Made by a program: the position numbers and the translations under genes. DNA of 64,000 nt from Suillus spraguei (Eukaryota; Basidiomycota; Agaricomycetes; Boletales; Suillaceae): contig JABCPU010000221.1 of assembly GCA_016800925.1 (NCBI GenBank), positions 1 through 64,000 of the forward strand, written 5' to 3'. Below are positions 10,680-20,661 of this stretch, one piece after another. The notes under the pieces are model-generated. The model searched no databases. It was not told the DNA's origin and saw only the letters and a program-made list of their open reading frames with translations. Every line of letters begins with the position of its first letter. The first letter of the stretch is position 1.

Positions 10680-10878
10680 ACGGAATACTCAAGATGCTCC
10701 TTGGACCAACACCAAGTGGCACCCCTACCAGGACCCCGAAAAACCAGTCTCCAAATCACGCTCAACAGCACACAAGACGCCTATAGGTGCCAACCAAGCC
10801 ACAAGGCCAACCTCTTTTCAAACTCTTTATCCAATTCACAACCTACTAACCGCTTTCAGTACACCACTCATCCCAGCA

Positions 10879-11821
10879 ATGGCACCAGCAGGCGCTTCCA
10901 GCCCTACCCCAACCATTCCCATGGTTGGAGCATCCACAAGGATGAGTAGAAAGACTACAGCGAGCAAACCACTACTATCAACAAGCAAGACTTTAGAAGA
11001 CCATGCAGTAGGGACAGGCAGTCGCACGGACATCAACAGTTCGACATCGGCAAGGAAACTACTCAACACTCATGGACTCACTCTACCGGTTGCAGGCAAA
11101 GCCTTCAAGGACATATCAGCAGCACTCTTTGAACTCAGCCTAGCGTCCAACATTGGCAGCACCTACATGGAGATAATAAGAGCCCTGGCAATCATAACTC
11201 TAGAAGCTCACCATTCTAGTGATATAGAAAAAATCATTGACAAGATCGACTCCTTAATGAAAGGTCCACTGGCAACTCTCAACATGACTGCAGACAGACT
11301 AGAGGAGCTAACTTCAACCCACAAGACAACACTTGAAAGTGCAGTCACAGAGGTATGTACTCAACTCAACCAATCCTCAGTGGGAATAGACCGAATAGTC
11401 GAGGTTGCTGCACAACCAGCGAACCAACAACCTCAACAAGAGAACATTCAACAGAGGTCTAAAGGACCAATATCATATGCAGAGACAGTCAAAACAGGCA
11501 TGCCTGTTCAACTAACCAAAGTCCTCGCCCGAAGCAAGGCACAATCCAGACAGATTCTCATTGACAGAAGATCCATACTCCATACTAGACCCCAATTCAT
11601 TAAAGGACCTGACCGAAGCCCAACTGGTAATGAAAGCGACCACAGCATTAGAATTAATGAGAAACAACAACATTGAACATCCTCAAGACATCGCATTCAT
11701 ATCGGCAAGGAGACTACCACATGGCAGTGTCCTGTACAAGCTCAACTCCAAAAACTCGGCCAAATGGTTCAACTTCCCCGCCAATAGAAGCAACTTTCTT
11801 GAATACTACAGGACCAACATA
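10879..11821 (+). pseudogene. LINE ORF1, N-terminal part
   Basis: ATG at 10879 begins MAPAGASSPTPTIPMVGAS. The first 225 or so codons are a low-complexity start and then a helical region (IIDKIDSLMKGPLATLNMTADRLEEL) followed by a Gln-rich linker. A one-base shift near 11555-11565 moves the true frame to one reading EDPYSILDPNSLKDLTEAQLVMKAT and later AKWFNFPANRSNFLEYY. The frame runs straight into the left end of the Tc1 element at 11822 and resumes at 13440. Likely an RNA-binding partner of the LINE; typical ORF1 knuckles are in the last part. Confidence 0.8.
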
Positions 11822-12030
11822 CAGTGGCTCAAAAAACTGTCCGCATGTTTTGGCATTTTTCACTATCTATAATATTGTGTGAGAACAAACAAATGCCTCA
11901 AAAACATGCTTATACCACATTGTAGTATGGCTTCAGGGCTTTCATTTGAGCCCTACACCGTGGGAATCGGTGGAGATATGGTGGAGATACAAGGCTCACA
12001 AAATGGTGACTCATGCGGACAGTTTTTTGA
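11822..12030. repeat. Left terminal inverted repeat of the Tc1 element (about 209 bp)
   Basis: Begins CAGTGGCTCAAAAAACTGTCC and ends GGACAGTTTTTTGA (12017-12030). The motif TCAAAAAACTGTCC is thus present at both borders of the repeat in opposite orientation, a two-site layout comparable to the paired transposase sites of other long-TIR Tc1 elements. The middle contains CTACACCGTGGGAATCGG, also found inverted in the right repeat. Confidence 0.92.
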
Positions 12031-12061
12031 CTCAAGTATTTTACAGTAATAACCAGGTATT

Positions 12062-13077
12062 CTAGTATTTTGTATGACCTCCCTTGGCTTTAATTACTGC
12101 CTCTATCCTTCTAGGCATACTCTCAATTAATTTCTGGCAATCCTCAGCTGTGATCTTCCCCCATTCCACTGCTACTCTCTCCCAAAGCTCCCATACTCCT
12201 TTAGGGGGGTTTTCATAGGCTTGAAGCTTTTTCTTGAGTGTTCCCCAGAGATGTTCAATGACATTGACATCAGGAGACTGTGCTGGCCAGTCAAGAACAT
12301 TGATGTTATGTTCTTCAAACCATTCCCTAGCTCTTCTGGATGTGTGCTTGGGATCATTATCCTGTTGGAAAATGATATCTTCTTCATCAATCCCTGATTC
12401 TGCCAAGCTAGGCAGCAAGTGGTCATTTAAAATGTCCACATACTGCTCAGCATTCATCTTCCCCTCAACCTCAGCAAGCATTCCCACACCATTCCATCCC
12501 ATACAGCCCCATACCATTCAAGAACCTCCTCCAAACTTGACAGTCCCATTAACCTCTCTGTCTGTTAGGCCATCTCCCTTCTTTTCCATACATACACCTT
12601 CCCATCTGACCCAATCCTATTGATTTTGGTCTCATCTGACCATATAACACGCTTCCAGTCCTCTACAGTCCAGTGTTGATGAGCTAAGGCAAAGGCTAGT
12701 CTTCTCTGCCTATGTTTGATGGAGAGAAGAGGCTTTTTCTTCTTTGTTACTGCCTTGAGATGAGCTGCCTTGAGAACATTCCTCACAGTTTGTGAAGAGA
12801 CAGGGGTAGTGATGGTGGAATTGATATAATGGGTGGCTTGGACAGCATTATCAGCCTTTCCTGTAGTGATATGTTGGATAATAGCCCTTTTGTCAGTAGA
12901 GGTAAGCTTGGATGGACGTCCTCCACAAGAGTTTTCCTTGTCTGGGTGGCTTTCTTTGATGAACTTGGCCACAGTGGACTTGCATACTCCAGTTCTAGAG
13001 GAAATTTGGCGAGCAGAGAGGCCAGCATAAGACAGAGAGAGGATATTATCTCTTTGAGCAGAGGAGATGGCTTTCAT
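12062..13077 (-). pseudogene. Tc1-family DD34E transposase, disrupted
   Basis: Cut-and-paste transposase. From ATG at 13077 (MKAISSAQRDNILSLSYAG) come the paired-type helix-turn-helix domains (LSARQISSRTGVCKSTVAKF; GGRPSKL between them). The catalytic triad follows: D in VIWSDETKINR, D in FQQDNDPKHTS, E in NVIEHLWGTLK. There are 34 residues between the second D and E, so DD34E. A frameshift at about 12568 and an in-frame TGA at about 12518-12520 (between GGGS and MVWGC) break it. Expected length is about 340 residues. The last residues GGHTKY stop at 12062. Confidence 0.93.
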
Positions 13078-13228
13078 GGTGATTATGACTATGATACATG
13101 AGATATTCTGGTTTATATAGTTAGATATAGTCATAAAATAACATAATGACACCACTTTATAATTTATATAATAGTGGCATGATTTTTATGGTGTCATAAA
13201 TAATGATTTATATAGTTTTAATATACAC

Positions 13229-13437
13229 TCAAAAAACTGTCCACATGAGTCATCATTTTATAAGCCTTATATCTCCACCATATCTCCGCCGATTCCCACG
13301 GTGTAGGGCTCAAATAAAAGCCCTGAAGCCATACTACAATGTGGTATAAGTATGTCCTTGAGGAATTTGTTCATTCTCACACAATATCATAGATAGTGAA
13401 AAATGTCAAAACATGCGGACAGTTTTTTGAGCCACTG
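13229..13437. repeat. Right terminal inverted repeat of the Tc1 element (about 209 bp)
   Basis: Reverse complement of 11822-12030 with scattered differences. It starts TCAAAAAACTGTCC and ends GGACAGTTTTTTGAGCCACTG. A TA duplication follows at 13438. Confidence 0.92.
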
Positions 13438-13439
13438 TA

Positions 13440-13664
13440 ATCATCAAAGAAAGATCTTTTCATGTACTTATGGAAAACATCCCAATCTCCTTCATCCCAG
13501 AGAACCCCGCAGCATTGGCAGACATAGAGAAAAAGGCGAACTTCAATCCACGAACCATATGCAAAGCTAGATACATCAAACCAGTGGCTAGACGCAGTCC
13601 CAATCAACGAATGGTGCATGTGGTAATAACTTTCATAACCAAAGAAAGTGCTAACCATGCTATA
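13440..13664 (+). pseudogene. LINE ORF1, middle part
   Basis: Continuation of LINE ORF1 between the Tc1 element and the solo LTR: IKERSFHVLMENIPISFIPE, then KKANFNPRTICKARYIKPV and VVITFITKESANHAI. The spacing of the VLMENIPISF and HVVITFITKESAN strands resembles the RNA-recognition-like fold in LINE ORF1 proteins; this is inference from pattern only. It is open throughout and broken only by the insertions. Confidence 0.75.
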
Positions 13665-14141
13665 TGTTACGAACTGAGGTGGCATCACCAGCGACAGTGA
13701 AAAGACACAGACGGTCTGCTGGGAAGTTCTTCAATGTCCAAAAGAAGACAAGGTGAAAATACAAGGAACGTGTTCTGAGTATGATCAAGGGTCTGGCCTC
13801 AAGGATAAGTCCAAGAGGTTCTTCTACGAGAATAGAGACTAAGGCTAAGGAGTGCTTAGACTTAGAGATGATTCAAGGACGACTTAGGTTGGAGACCTAA
13901 GCGAAGGAAGTTCCAGGTAAAACCCAGTAAGATTAAAGTAGGGAATCTACTACAAGTACACTGTGCTTAAATAGGTAGATATATGTGCACAGACCAAGTA
14001 ACCGTGAGAATGTAGCTGCGTATCCTAATAAGGAAGGCATGTGTTGTACAGATGCATTGAGCATATGGAGCGAGTCATATGACATGATATACAAGTAAGA
14101 AGATAGATGAAAAATGAATAGGGGCACGTACAATTGTAACA
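13665..14141 (-). repeat. Solo LTR of the Ty3 family, in LINE ORF1
   Basis: 477 bp, TGTTACGAACTGAGG to CAATTGTAACA, the same family and orientation as 9731-10204 but more diverged. It is flanked by perfect 5-bp duplications CTATA (13660-13664 and 14142-14146). No internal Ty3 sequence is left, so it arose by recombination between two LTRs. ORF1 continues in frame across it once one CTATA is counted. Confidence 0.95.
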
Positions 14142-14583
14142 CTATAAAGTTTGGGCTGTCAGTTGCAGGCAAGAAGGTATATGGCTGCAAGCTCCTCCAA
14201 GAACCTACATGCTGCCTCAAATGTCACTCACTCGACAGGTCACATATTGCAGTAAACTGTCCTCAAGAACATGACACCTGCGGAGGACAACACCAAACCA
14301 ACACCTGCGACATTGAAAACCCAACAAGATACTCCTGTGCTAACTGCAAGACTGAAGGACACGCAGCATGGAGCAGGGAATTCCCGGTGTTTGTAAAGAA
14401 GTGGGAAGCACATAGAAAGAGACCTGAGGAATCAAGGTATGTTTTCTTCCCAACTGACAACCCGCTAACTTGGGAAACAATTCCTGACTCCAACACCACA
14501 TGGGAGGATATACCCGCTCCTACCCTTCCAGACAGACCAAATGCCCCCAAACAGACCACATTACCCCCCCCAGCCCCAATATG
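14142..14583 (+). pseudogene. LINE ORF1, C-terminal zinc-knuckle part
   Basis: Reads KFGLSVAGKKVYGCKLL, then three Cys/His groups: CLKCHSLDRSHIAVNC, CGGQHQTNTC and CANCKTEGHAAWSREF. These match the CCHC knuckles at the end of LINE ORF1 proteins, which bind the element RNA. A conserved tail (FVKKWEAHRKRPEESRYVFF) follows, then a Pro/Thr-rich end with stop at 14581-14583. Open over its whole length. Confidence 0.85.
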
Positions 14584-14929
14584 ACAACCAGGACTGGCAA
14601 ACCATAGCCACGCAACAAGAACCACTATCCCAACAATAGAAACCCCTGCTACCCAAACAACATCCCAATAGGACCCCAAACTCAAACACACCTCCCAGAA
14701 ACTTGGTCCTCCCAACTCCAATCTTAACAACAACAAAGGACATCTCAACCTCAACCCCCCAACTCACAACCTCCGCCACCAACCTCACAAGAACAACCAA
14801 CCCGACACTCCCCTTCACCAGCACCCATGGACATATTCATATTCTTCTCAGGAAATTCTGACACAACAGTATGGGACTAATGTCTAGTACACCCAATGAC
14901 AATCCTCCAAAGGATGACTTCTGAATCTG

Positions 14930-16783
14930 GCAACAAAATCTCCGAAAGTCTCAAGCCGCTTGGGAACATATGCTAAGAAATCTCGACCCGAACTCTTACG
15001 ACCTAGCTTGTATCCAGGAACCTTTCCTTAACCCCATCAACCGTGCTAATGCATTCAACCTCAGAGCTTTCTGGGATGTAATATACCCCACAGACCACCA
15101 CTCATCTGCAAACCATTTTTAAGTCATCATACTTGTAAATAAAAAGCTATTGAAAAACAACTGGCACATAGTCCCCATCAAGTTGCTGAACGTTATGGCC
15201 ATGGAACTAACAGGACCATTCAGAAAAGTACGTGTCTATAATGTATATAACCCATGTGACAGCGATCACACCTTACACTTCCTCGAACATCACATGACAA
15301 CCAAACATAATACATGCCGAACTGCTCAAGGCAGTAACAACGACATGTCCAAACAAATGATCTGGCTAGGGGATTTCAACTGGCACCACCCATGTGGGAG
15401 ATGCCCAACAATGGTCACCTCTTCACTGCAGCGAACCTCAATGCTGTGGGTGTGCTAATAAACCTACTAGCATCATATAATCTTGTACAGGTACTCCCCC
15501 TGGGGATAGCCACCCTAGAAGCATCGAACACCAAAAACCTTACGAGACCGGTGTAACAAACATATTGGCGCTGGGCTTAAAACCCCATATTTTGACACTT
15601 GTCTCACGTCTACAGGAGTTACCACTTGTCCATGGCCGTCTTACCCCTTTAGCAGTACCGGCAGCATCCCATGCTTACCACACACTGTACTGACTACCGC
15701 ACCACGTTCCACGTACCGATGTCCTCCCATGTCCTTGCCACGTCCGCATAGCTCCATTTGGTGCATCATTTGTTTTCTGTTTGTTATCACTGATTCCACA
15801 GCAAGCCTTATTACATGTTGCCTCATGCCGCAGCACCTCACGCTATGTTCACTTATGGCGGTTACTACACTCCAGCGCTACTGATCTCGCCTAGAGTATT
15901 CCGAGTACATACAATTTAGGATATAAGCACCACATACCCCGCACGATACAAGTACCTGATTTTACACCATTTCACATATGGTTGTATCTTTACACTGGAC
16001 AACATATTCTGTTCAGCGGACCTAGAAGCAACTTTCATCCAATGCAATGTAGAGTACCACCTCAGACCAGTACTAACAGACCATTTCCCCATAGTCAGCT
16101 CTCTGGACCTCTGCCCAGCAAGAACCAAACCCACTGAATGCTACAACTACCGGCAAACCTCATGGGAAGAGTTCAACAAGGAACTAATGCAACAACTAAA
16201 TGACCTACCACCACCCACCGAACTCACCTCAGAAGCTCAGTTCAACACTTCTTTCAACAACCTCACCAACATCATTGAAGAGGTAATAAAGAAATGTGTC
16301 CCCAAGAACAAACCATCGCCATATTCAAAAAGATGGTGGTCAAAGGAACTGGACATAAAGCGTGAGTCAGTTCACAAGCTAGGTCGCAAGTCACATGCCA
16401 AGTTAGCACAACACAACCACCCAATTCACAAGGAATACCATATAGCGAGAAACAGGTTCTCAGAAAGCATCAAGAAAGTGAAACAAGAGCACTGGACAGA
16501 ATGGATGGAAGCACTAACCTCATTGGATGTTTGGTCTTTCAACAGATACGCCTCAAGTAACCCCACTGACCAAATACACACATGCATCAAAACTTTACAG
16601 GATCCAGAGGCTGCCCCAGGAACGACAACGCAAGACGACACAAGAAAGAGTGAACTCCTCTACAAAGTATTTTTCCGCCCACCACCAGCTAATGATTTTG
16701 TAGATCCAGACTTCACCTACCCACCACCGGTATGTGAGTTCTCACTGATAATGGAGCAACAAGTACACAGAGCCATCAAATGA
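14930..16783 (+). pseudogene. LINE ORF2 endonuclease domain and linker, broken
   Basis: Apurinic/apyrimidinic-type endonuclease that nicks target DNA. Motifs seen: LACIQEPFLN (glutamate), YNVYNPCDSD, WLGDFNWHHP (GDFN, about 15362-15390), RPDNIFCSADL after removal of the insert at 15552-15994, and LTDHFPIVSSLD (about 16078). Stops at about 15119 and frameshifts near 15395-15540 interrupt it. From 16187 the connecting region is open (WWSKELDIKRESVHKLGRK) to a TGA at 16781 that replaces an expected arginine codon (CGA). Confidence 0.85.
15552..15994. repeat. LTR-like insertion in LINE ORF2
   Basis: 443 bp with no coding, opening TGTAACA and closing TTTACA, placed exactly inside the conserved endonuclease RPDN motif. 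Flanks read ACCGG (15547-15551) and ACTGG (15994-15998), a target duplication that differs by a CpG to TpG change. Most likely a solo LTR of a family other than the Ty3 copies here. It ends with the same 15 bases as 10665-10679. Confidence 0.6.
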
Positions 16784-17430
16784 CTTTCACCACACAAAGC
16801 TCCGGGACCAAACAGAGTCAGTAATATTGTCTTTATGAAGTGCACTGACAATCTAGTTCCATACTTGGCACCAATATTCCATGCAATGTTCACGCTGGGA
16901 ATATACCCAGAAAACTGGAAAATGTCAACCACGATAGTATTAAGGAAGCCTGGACGACCTGACTATAGTGTCCCGAAAGCTAATCGCCCTATCACCCTCC
17001 TAGATACCATGGCTAAGATTTTATCCTCCTGTGTAGCCAACGATCTAACGTACATTGCAGAACACCATAACCTCCTTCCTGTGACCCACTTTGGAGGACG
17101 CCCAGGTTGAACCACCTCCAACTTGCTACACCTGCTGATGAAGTTCATCACTGACACTTGGGCCTCAAATGAAAACCATGTCTCACTATTATTTCTAGAT
17201 GTTAAAGCTGCCTTTCCAAGCATTGTCGTCAGCAAGCTACTACATAACTTACAGAAAGCAGGGATCCCAAAAGAGTACGCCGACTGGTATGGAAAACGCT
17301 TAGAGAACTGAAAGACCACTCTCGTCTTTGACAACTTTAAGTCCAACCCATTCAATGTAGAAGGAGGAGTAGACCAGGGATGCCCACTGTCCCCACTCGG
17401 TTTCATTTTCTATAAGTCAGACGTACTCCA
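16784..17430 (+). pseudogene. LINE ORF2 reverse transcriptase, with nonsense codons and catalytic deletion
   Basis: Reverse transcriptase motifs in order: HKAPGPNRVSN, MSTTIVLRKPGRPDYS, NRPITLLDTMAKILS, HFGGRPG then TGA (17108-17110) then TTSN, LFLDVKAAFPSI (catalytic aspartate), then GGVDQGCPLSPLGFIFY. After that the sequence jumps near 17410-17440 to the region after the thumb, so the YADD catalytic box is missing. TGA codons at 17108 and 17309 stand where arginine (CGA/AGA) is normal. The domain is inactive. Confidence 0.88.
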
Positions 17431-17446
17431 TTCTTCTGCAACTGTA

Positions 17447-18280
17447 ATGCTTGATGCTCACACATACGTTCTCCCCCTACAACAGATCATCAGAAAGGTG
17501 TGTCATCATGCCACCCTCCGCATGTCAACGTTCCTGCATGCGCACCCCTTAACGAAAGACATCAACACAGTTTTCAACTACTGCAGCAACAGGAACTTTC
17601 AAGGGAAAAAGAGACACCCCTCACCGCTACACAGACTCTTCAATGAATTCAAGATCGAACCAAACAACATGGAGAAACTCCTACCAGTACGACACTTCCC
17701 CAAATGGGAACAAGACACTAGTATCAGCATAGCAAGCTCCAAGAAAGATGCATTGAAAGAAGAAGACAAAGCAAATGAGGATTTAAGGGTGTACTTGGAC
17801 AGATCAGCAGTGGATGGAGGAGTAGGAGGAGCAGCGGTACTGATGAGAGGAGACAAGAGAATAGATGAGAGACACTTCCACATGGGAAGCACAAATGACC
17901 ACATGGTGTATGAAGCTGAAGCGATAGGAATGATCCTGGCAGTAGAGCTGCTGAAAGTAGCAGGAGGGAGAGGCTCAATGGCACTAGGAGTGGACAACCA
18001 AGTGGCCATCAAAGCGATGAATGCCTTCAGCTCAAAGCCGGGCCACTACCTAATCGACAAATTCCATGATGACCTCAGAGAGTTACTACCCCAAGACGAC
18101 AGAAGAAAACTCACCATCAGATGGGTACCAGGCCACATAGGAGCAGAGGGAAATGAACAAGCAGATGAACTAGCCAAAAGAGCAGCCAGAGGAGAAACAT
18201 CAGCGGGCAACTCTCTCCCTGCATCTCTAAGAACACACACTGGCACCCCATCACACTCCCAATCAGCAAACCCGCAGTGA
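17447..18280 (+). pseudogene. LINE ORF2 RNase H domain
   Basis: Open for 277 codons. RNase HI-like fold with DLRVYLDRSAVDGGVGGAAV (first aspartate, about 17780-17840), EAEAIGMILAVELL (glutamate), ALGVDNQVAIKAM (aspartate) and RWVPGHIGAEGNEQADELAK (histidine and last aspartate, about 18120-18180). All catalytic residues are kept. The protein then leaves frame near 18220; a related frame (KQQFQQAIKKEAKLAAHQAL) carries on to about 18410, where foreign sequence begins. Confidence 0.88.
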
Positions 18281-18410
18281 AGCAGCAATTCCAACAGGCC
18301 ATTAAGAAAGAAGCAAAGCTTGCCGCACACCAAGCACTGTGTTATCAAAGACTCCACGCAATCGACCCAACAGCTCCATCAAAACACTTTACTAGCTTGA
18401 TAGACCCTGT

Positions 18411-18650
18411 AAGTGCACTACATTGTGCGGTTGCAGAATAAGTTCACCACAGTGAGAGATAGGACCAGGAGATAGCTTCGATAGAGAGAATATGTACACT
18501 ACTATTCTGGTGTCTTGCTGATGGGGAGCTTATATATGTAGTTCCAAGGGGGTGGCATTCAGGGTAGCAATGTAATAAGGGTATGATCAGACGTAAAGAA
18601 AAGGGTTTTCCGTCACCAGGGGAATACAATTCCCTACAATTCCCTCCCTC
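18411..18650. other. Foreign stretch in LINE ORF2, origin unknown
   Basis: The LINE protein stops matching after SKHFTSLIDP (about 18411) and resumes with LRTGHIPLNKH at about 18680. The approximately 240-bp stretch in between has no coding pattern, begins TGTAAGTGCAC and has CCCTACA near 18640, so it may be another small LTR-like insert. No clear target duplication was found. Confidence 0.4.
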
Positions 18651-18679
18651 GCCATCACAGTTCCCTCCTGTTCCAACTT

Positions 18680-19029
18680 CGCACAGGACACATACCGCTA
18701 AACAAGCATATTTTTCGTATCTCCAAGTCAACCTTGGCTTGCTGCTCACAATGCAATGCTCACCAAGAATCGGTTAAACACTTCCTCTTAGAATGCCCGT
18801 CATATCACCGCCAAAGAATGGCACTACGAGCAGAAGTAGGACCACGCGCTAATCAACTCCAACAACTCCTAAACAACCGCAACAACACCAGACCCCTCCT
18901 CCGATTCATTGCACGCATGAGAAGACTTGAACAAACATTTGGCGACGTCACTGTTAAGACTGTACTCAAGGGTAGAGAGATCCGAAGGGCTTTGGCCTCA
19001 GTTTGTACACTGTGCCCCTTTCTCGAGTA
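18680..19029 (+). pseudogene. LINE ORF2 C-terminal Cys/His motif region
   Basis: End of ORF2 with a CCHC-type motif (CSQCNAHQESVKHFLLEC, about 18738-18795) that is typical for the tail of fungal LINE ORF2 proteins, followed by a helical stretch (LRFIARMRRLEQTFGDV). Stop at 19027-19029. This marks the 3' end of the element. Confidence 0.8.
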
Positions 19030-20059
19030 ATGCCCTTATTTCAGGGAGGAGTTATTCGTCCGAAGACCCAGGAGGAGTTGCGTGATGGATCCGGGTGTCC
19101 GAAGGTGTCGGATATGATACGTCCGAAGGTTATTCGGAACATAAGGAGAGGACAGAGATTAAGGCTAGTTTTGGAACGAGTTCCTAACTAGAAACTAACG
19201 GAGATGGACTATCCGAAGATAGAGTCGGAGGTATAGACTATAGGAATTAATTCTAAGTCTTGGAAGGTGACTTAAAGCAGAGAGTGGCTTAAGTCCGGAG
19301 AAGGCAGAATGAGTAGAATCTAAGATGATATTCGAACTAAGGTTCTACGGAGATCTACAAGTGGTTTATATACTGTAAGTATCTAAGACGGATAATCAGC
19401 AAGTCCGGGACCGAGGGCTATGTATGAAGCATAGCGGAAGTCTATTAGTTAATGCACAGCGGATCAGTAAGCATGAATCGGAAATGAACACAGGAAACGG
19501 ATCAGTAACACAGGACGGAAATATAAACAGCCGGAGTACCGGTAGCAGGAGAAATGACGAAAGGAGATAGACGCAGATGTACACAAGGGAGTTAAGGTGC
19601 GAGAAGTGAGTGCATTCGGATGGGTGGTCCGGACAAGATCTGTGGACCGGACAGATATGAAAACGATCGGATCTGGACAGATATGGTCGGATCTGAGATT
19701 AGAAGTATGGTATATGACAGTCACCCCCCACCGCCAAAAGAAAACAGCTAGATCATACCATAGCAGAAACGGAACCACCACAACTTTTCAACGCCTTCAG
19801 TTGGCGCCACAATGTACGCTTCCAATTCCTGACTACATACCCAGTTGAAACACAAACACCAGAACAAAAGGTAAGAATAATAGGGCACTGTATGAGCCCC
19901 GAGAGCAGCCTGGGACGCCTGGGATGGTACTGATTGTGACTGAAAGTGAAGTGAATATAAGGAATGGTGTAATGAAGGGGGAAAATGAGAGCACGGACTA
20001 TTAGAGTCAGCGCTAGTGACAAGCAACATGCTGATAGATGATATGATATGAAGACTGCC
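19030..20059. other. Non-coding region; possible minus-strand LTR and primer site at 19801-19813
   Basis: No gene is seen. On the minus strand a possible LTR end (GCGTACA, ending at 19813) is followed after two bases by TGGCGCCAACTG, which looks like a retrotransposon primer binding site. The expected LTR to its right (towards about 20040) cannot be bounded and no gag follows on the left, so this may be an old retroelement fragment. Confidence 0.3.
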
Positions 20060-20661
20060 TGACTAGTTTGTCAAACACGAACCAGGGTGTGAAGTGGGCA
20101 TGGGACTTACAAAAAGTGCGGACAGCATGGCTACGAGTACGATTTTATTGTTGAGTGCATACATTCTGAGAATGAAAAAGACTGTGTAAATCTGATCAGG
20201 AGAAATATACATGCGGAAATATTGCTCCATGTCTGACATTTCTAGCGAAATCATGCAGTAAGTGTCGTCCTCAGTGGAAGTCCATCGCACATACATTGGT
20301 CATCTCGTTTTGACCCAAGGTCACTGAAAAAAAGTATGTCAATTCATTATTTAGGGGAATGTGCAATATTGGAAATGAACATACAATATAAGTCCATGAT
20401 GATAAGAGCAAATAGGACATATCGTGTAATGATACAAAGACCTTTTACCTTTGTCCAGCGCGATCGAAGTAGGTGTTGGACGTAGACAACGACATCTGCA
20501 AAACGACTGAAATGAACGCTTAACTTACGCATATTACGGACACTTACGCTTACGACTTCAGTAGTGCACTCATGGATTGGTGGAGATGAGATGCCATTCA
20601 CTGTTATAATTTTATTTCGCCATTCTAACGGTTGGCGTTTTTGGCAAAGTCCCTCGCTCAA
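20060..20661 (-). pseudogene. DUF6533-type seven-helix membrane protein, fragment
   Basis: Minus strand. An upstream part reads LLRSRWTKVKGLCIITRYV, then LFALIIMDLY (about 20350-20500), the hallmark helix pair of DUF6533 proteins (a tryptophan-rich start followed by a TRYV helix). After a gap with a CAG acceptor near 20325 a later exon reads IYTVFFILRMYALNNKIVLVAML (about 20120-20190) and ends at a GTAAGT donor (about 20112). The N-terminus and C-terminal helices are missing. These are fungal membrane proteins of unknown function. A related sequence lies at 33610-33970 on the other strand. Confidence 0.55.

Larger units (their letters stand above)
11822..13437 (-). mobile_element. Tc1/mariner-type DNA transposon in LINE ORF1
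   Basis: 1616 bp flanked by a TA duplication (11820-11821 and 13438-13439). The ends CAGTGGCTC and GAGCCACTG are perfect inverted repeats, part of about 209-bp terminal inverted repeats. One transposase gene on the minus strand is broken. The two halves of the LINE ORF1 meet in frame if one TA and the element are removed, which confirms the boundaries. Confidence 0.95.
10680..19029 (+). mobile_element. LINE (non-LTR retrotransposon) with RNase H, heavily interrupted
   Basis: Two-ORF LINE on the + strand. ORF1 is gag-like with zinc knuckles. ORF2 has an APE-type endonuclease, reverse transcriptase, RNase H and a C-terminal Cys/His motif, an architecture found in the fungal Tad1-like group. 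It is split by a Tc1 element (11822-13437), a solo Ty3 LTR (13665-14141) and an LTR-like insert (15552-15994), has a smaller foreign stretch near 18411-18650, and lacks the reverse transcriptase YADD region. The 5' boundary is uncertain and no poly-A tail is evident after 19029. Confidence 0.88.
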
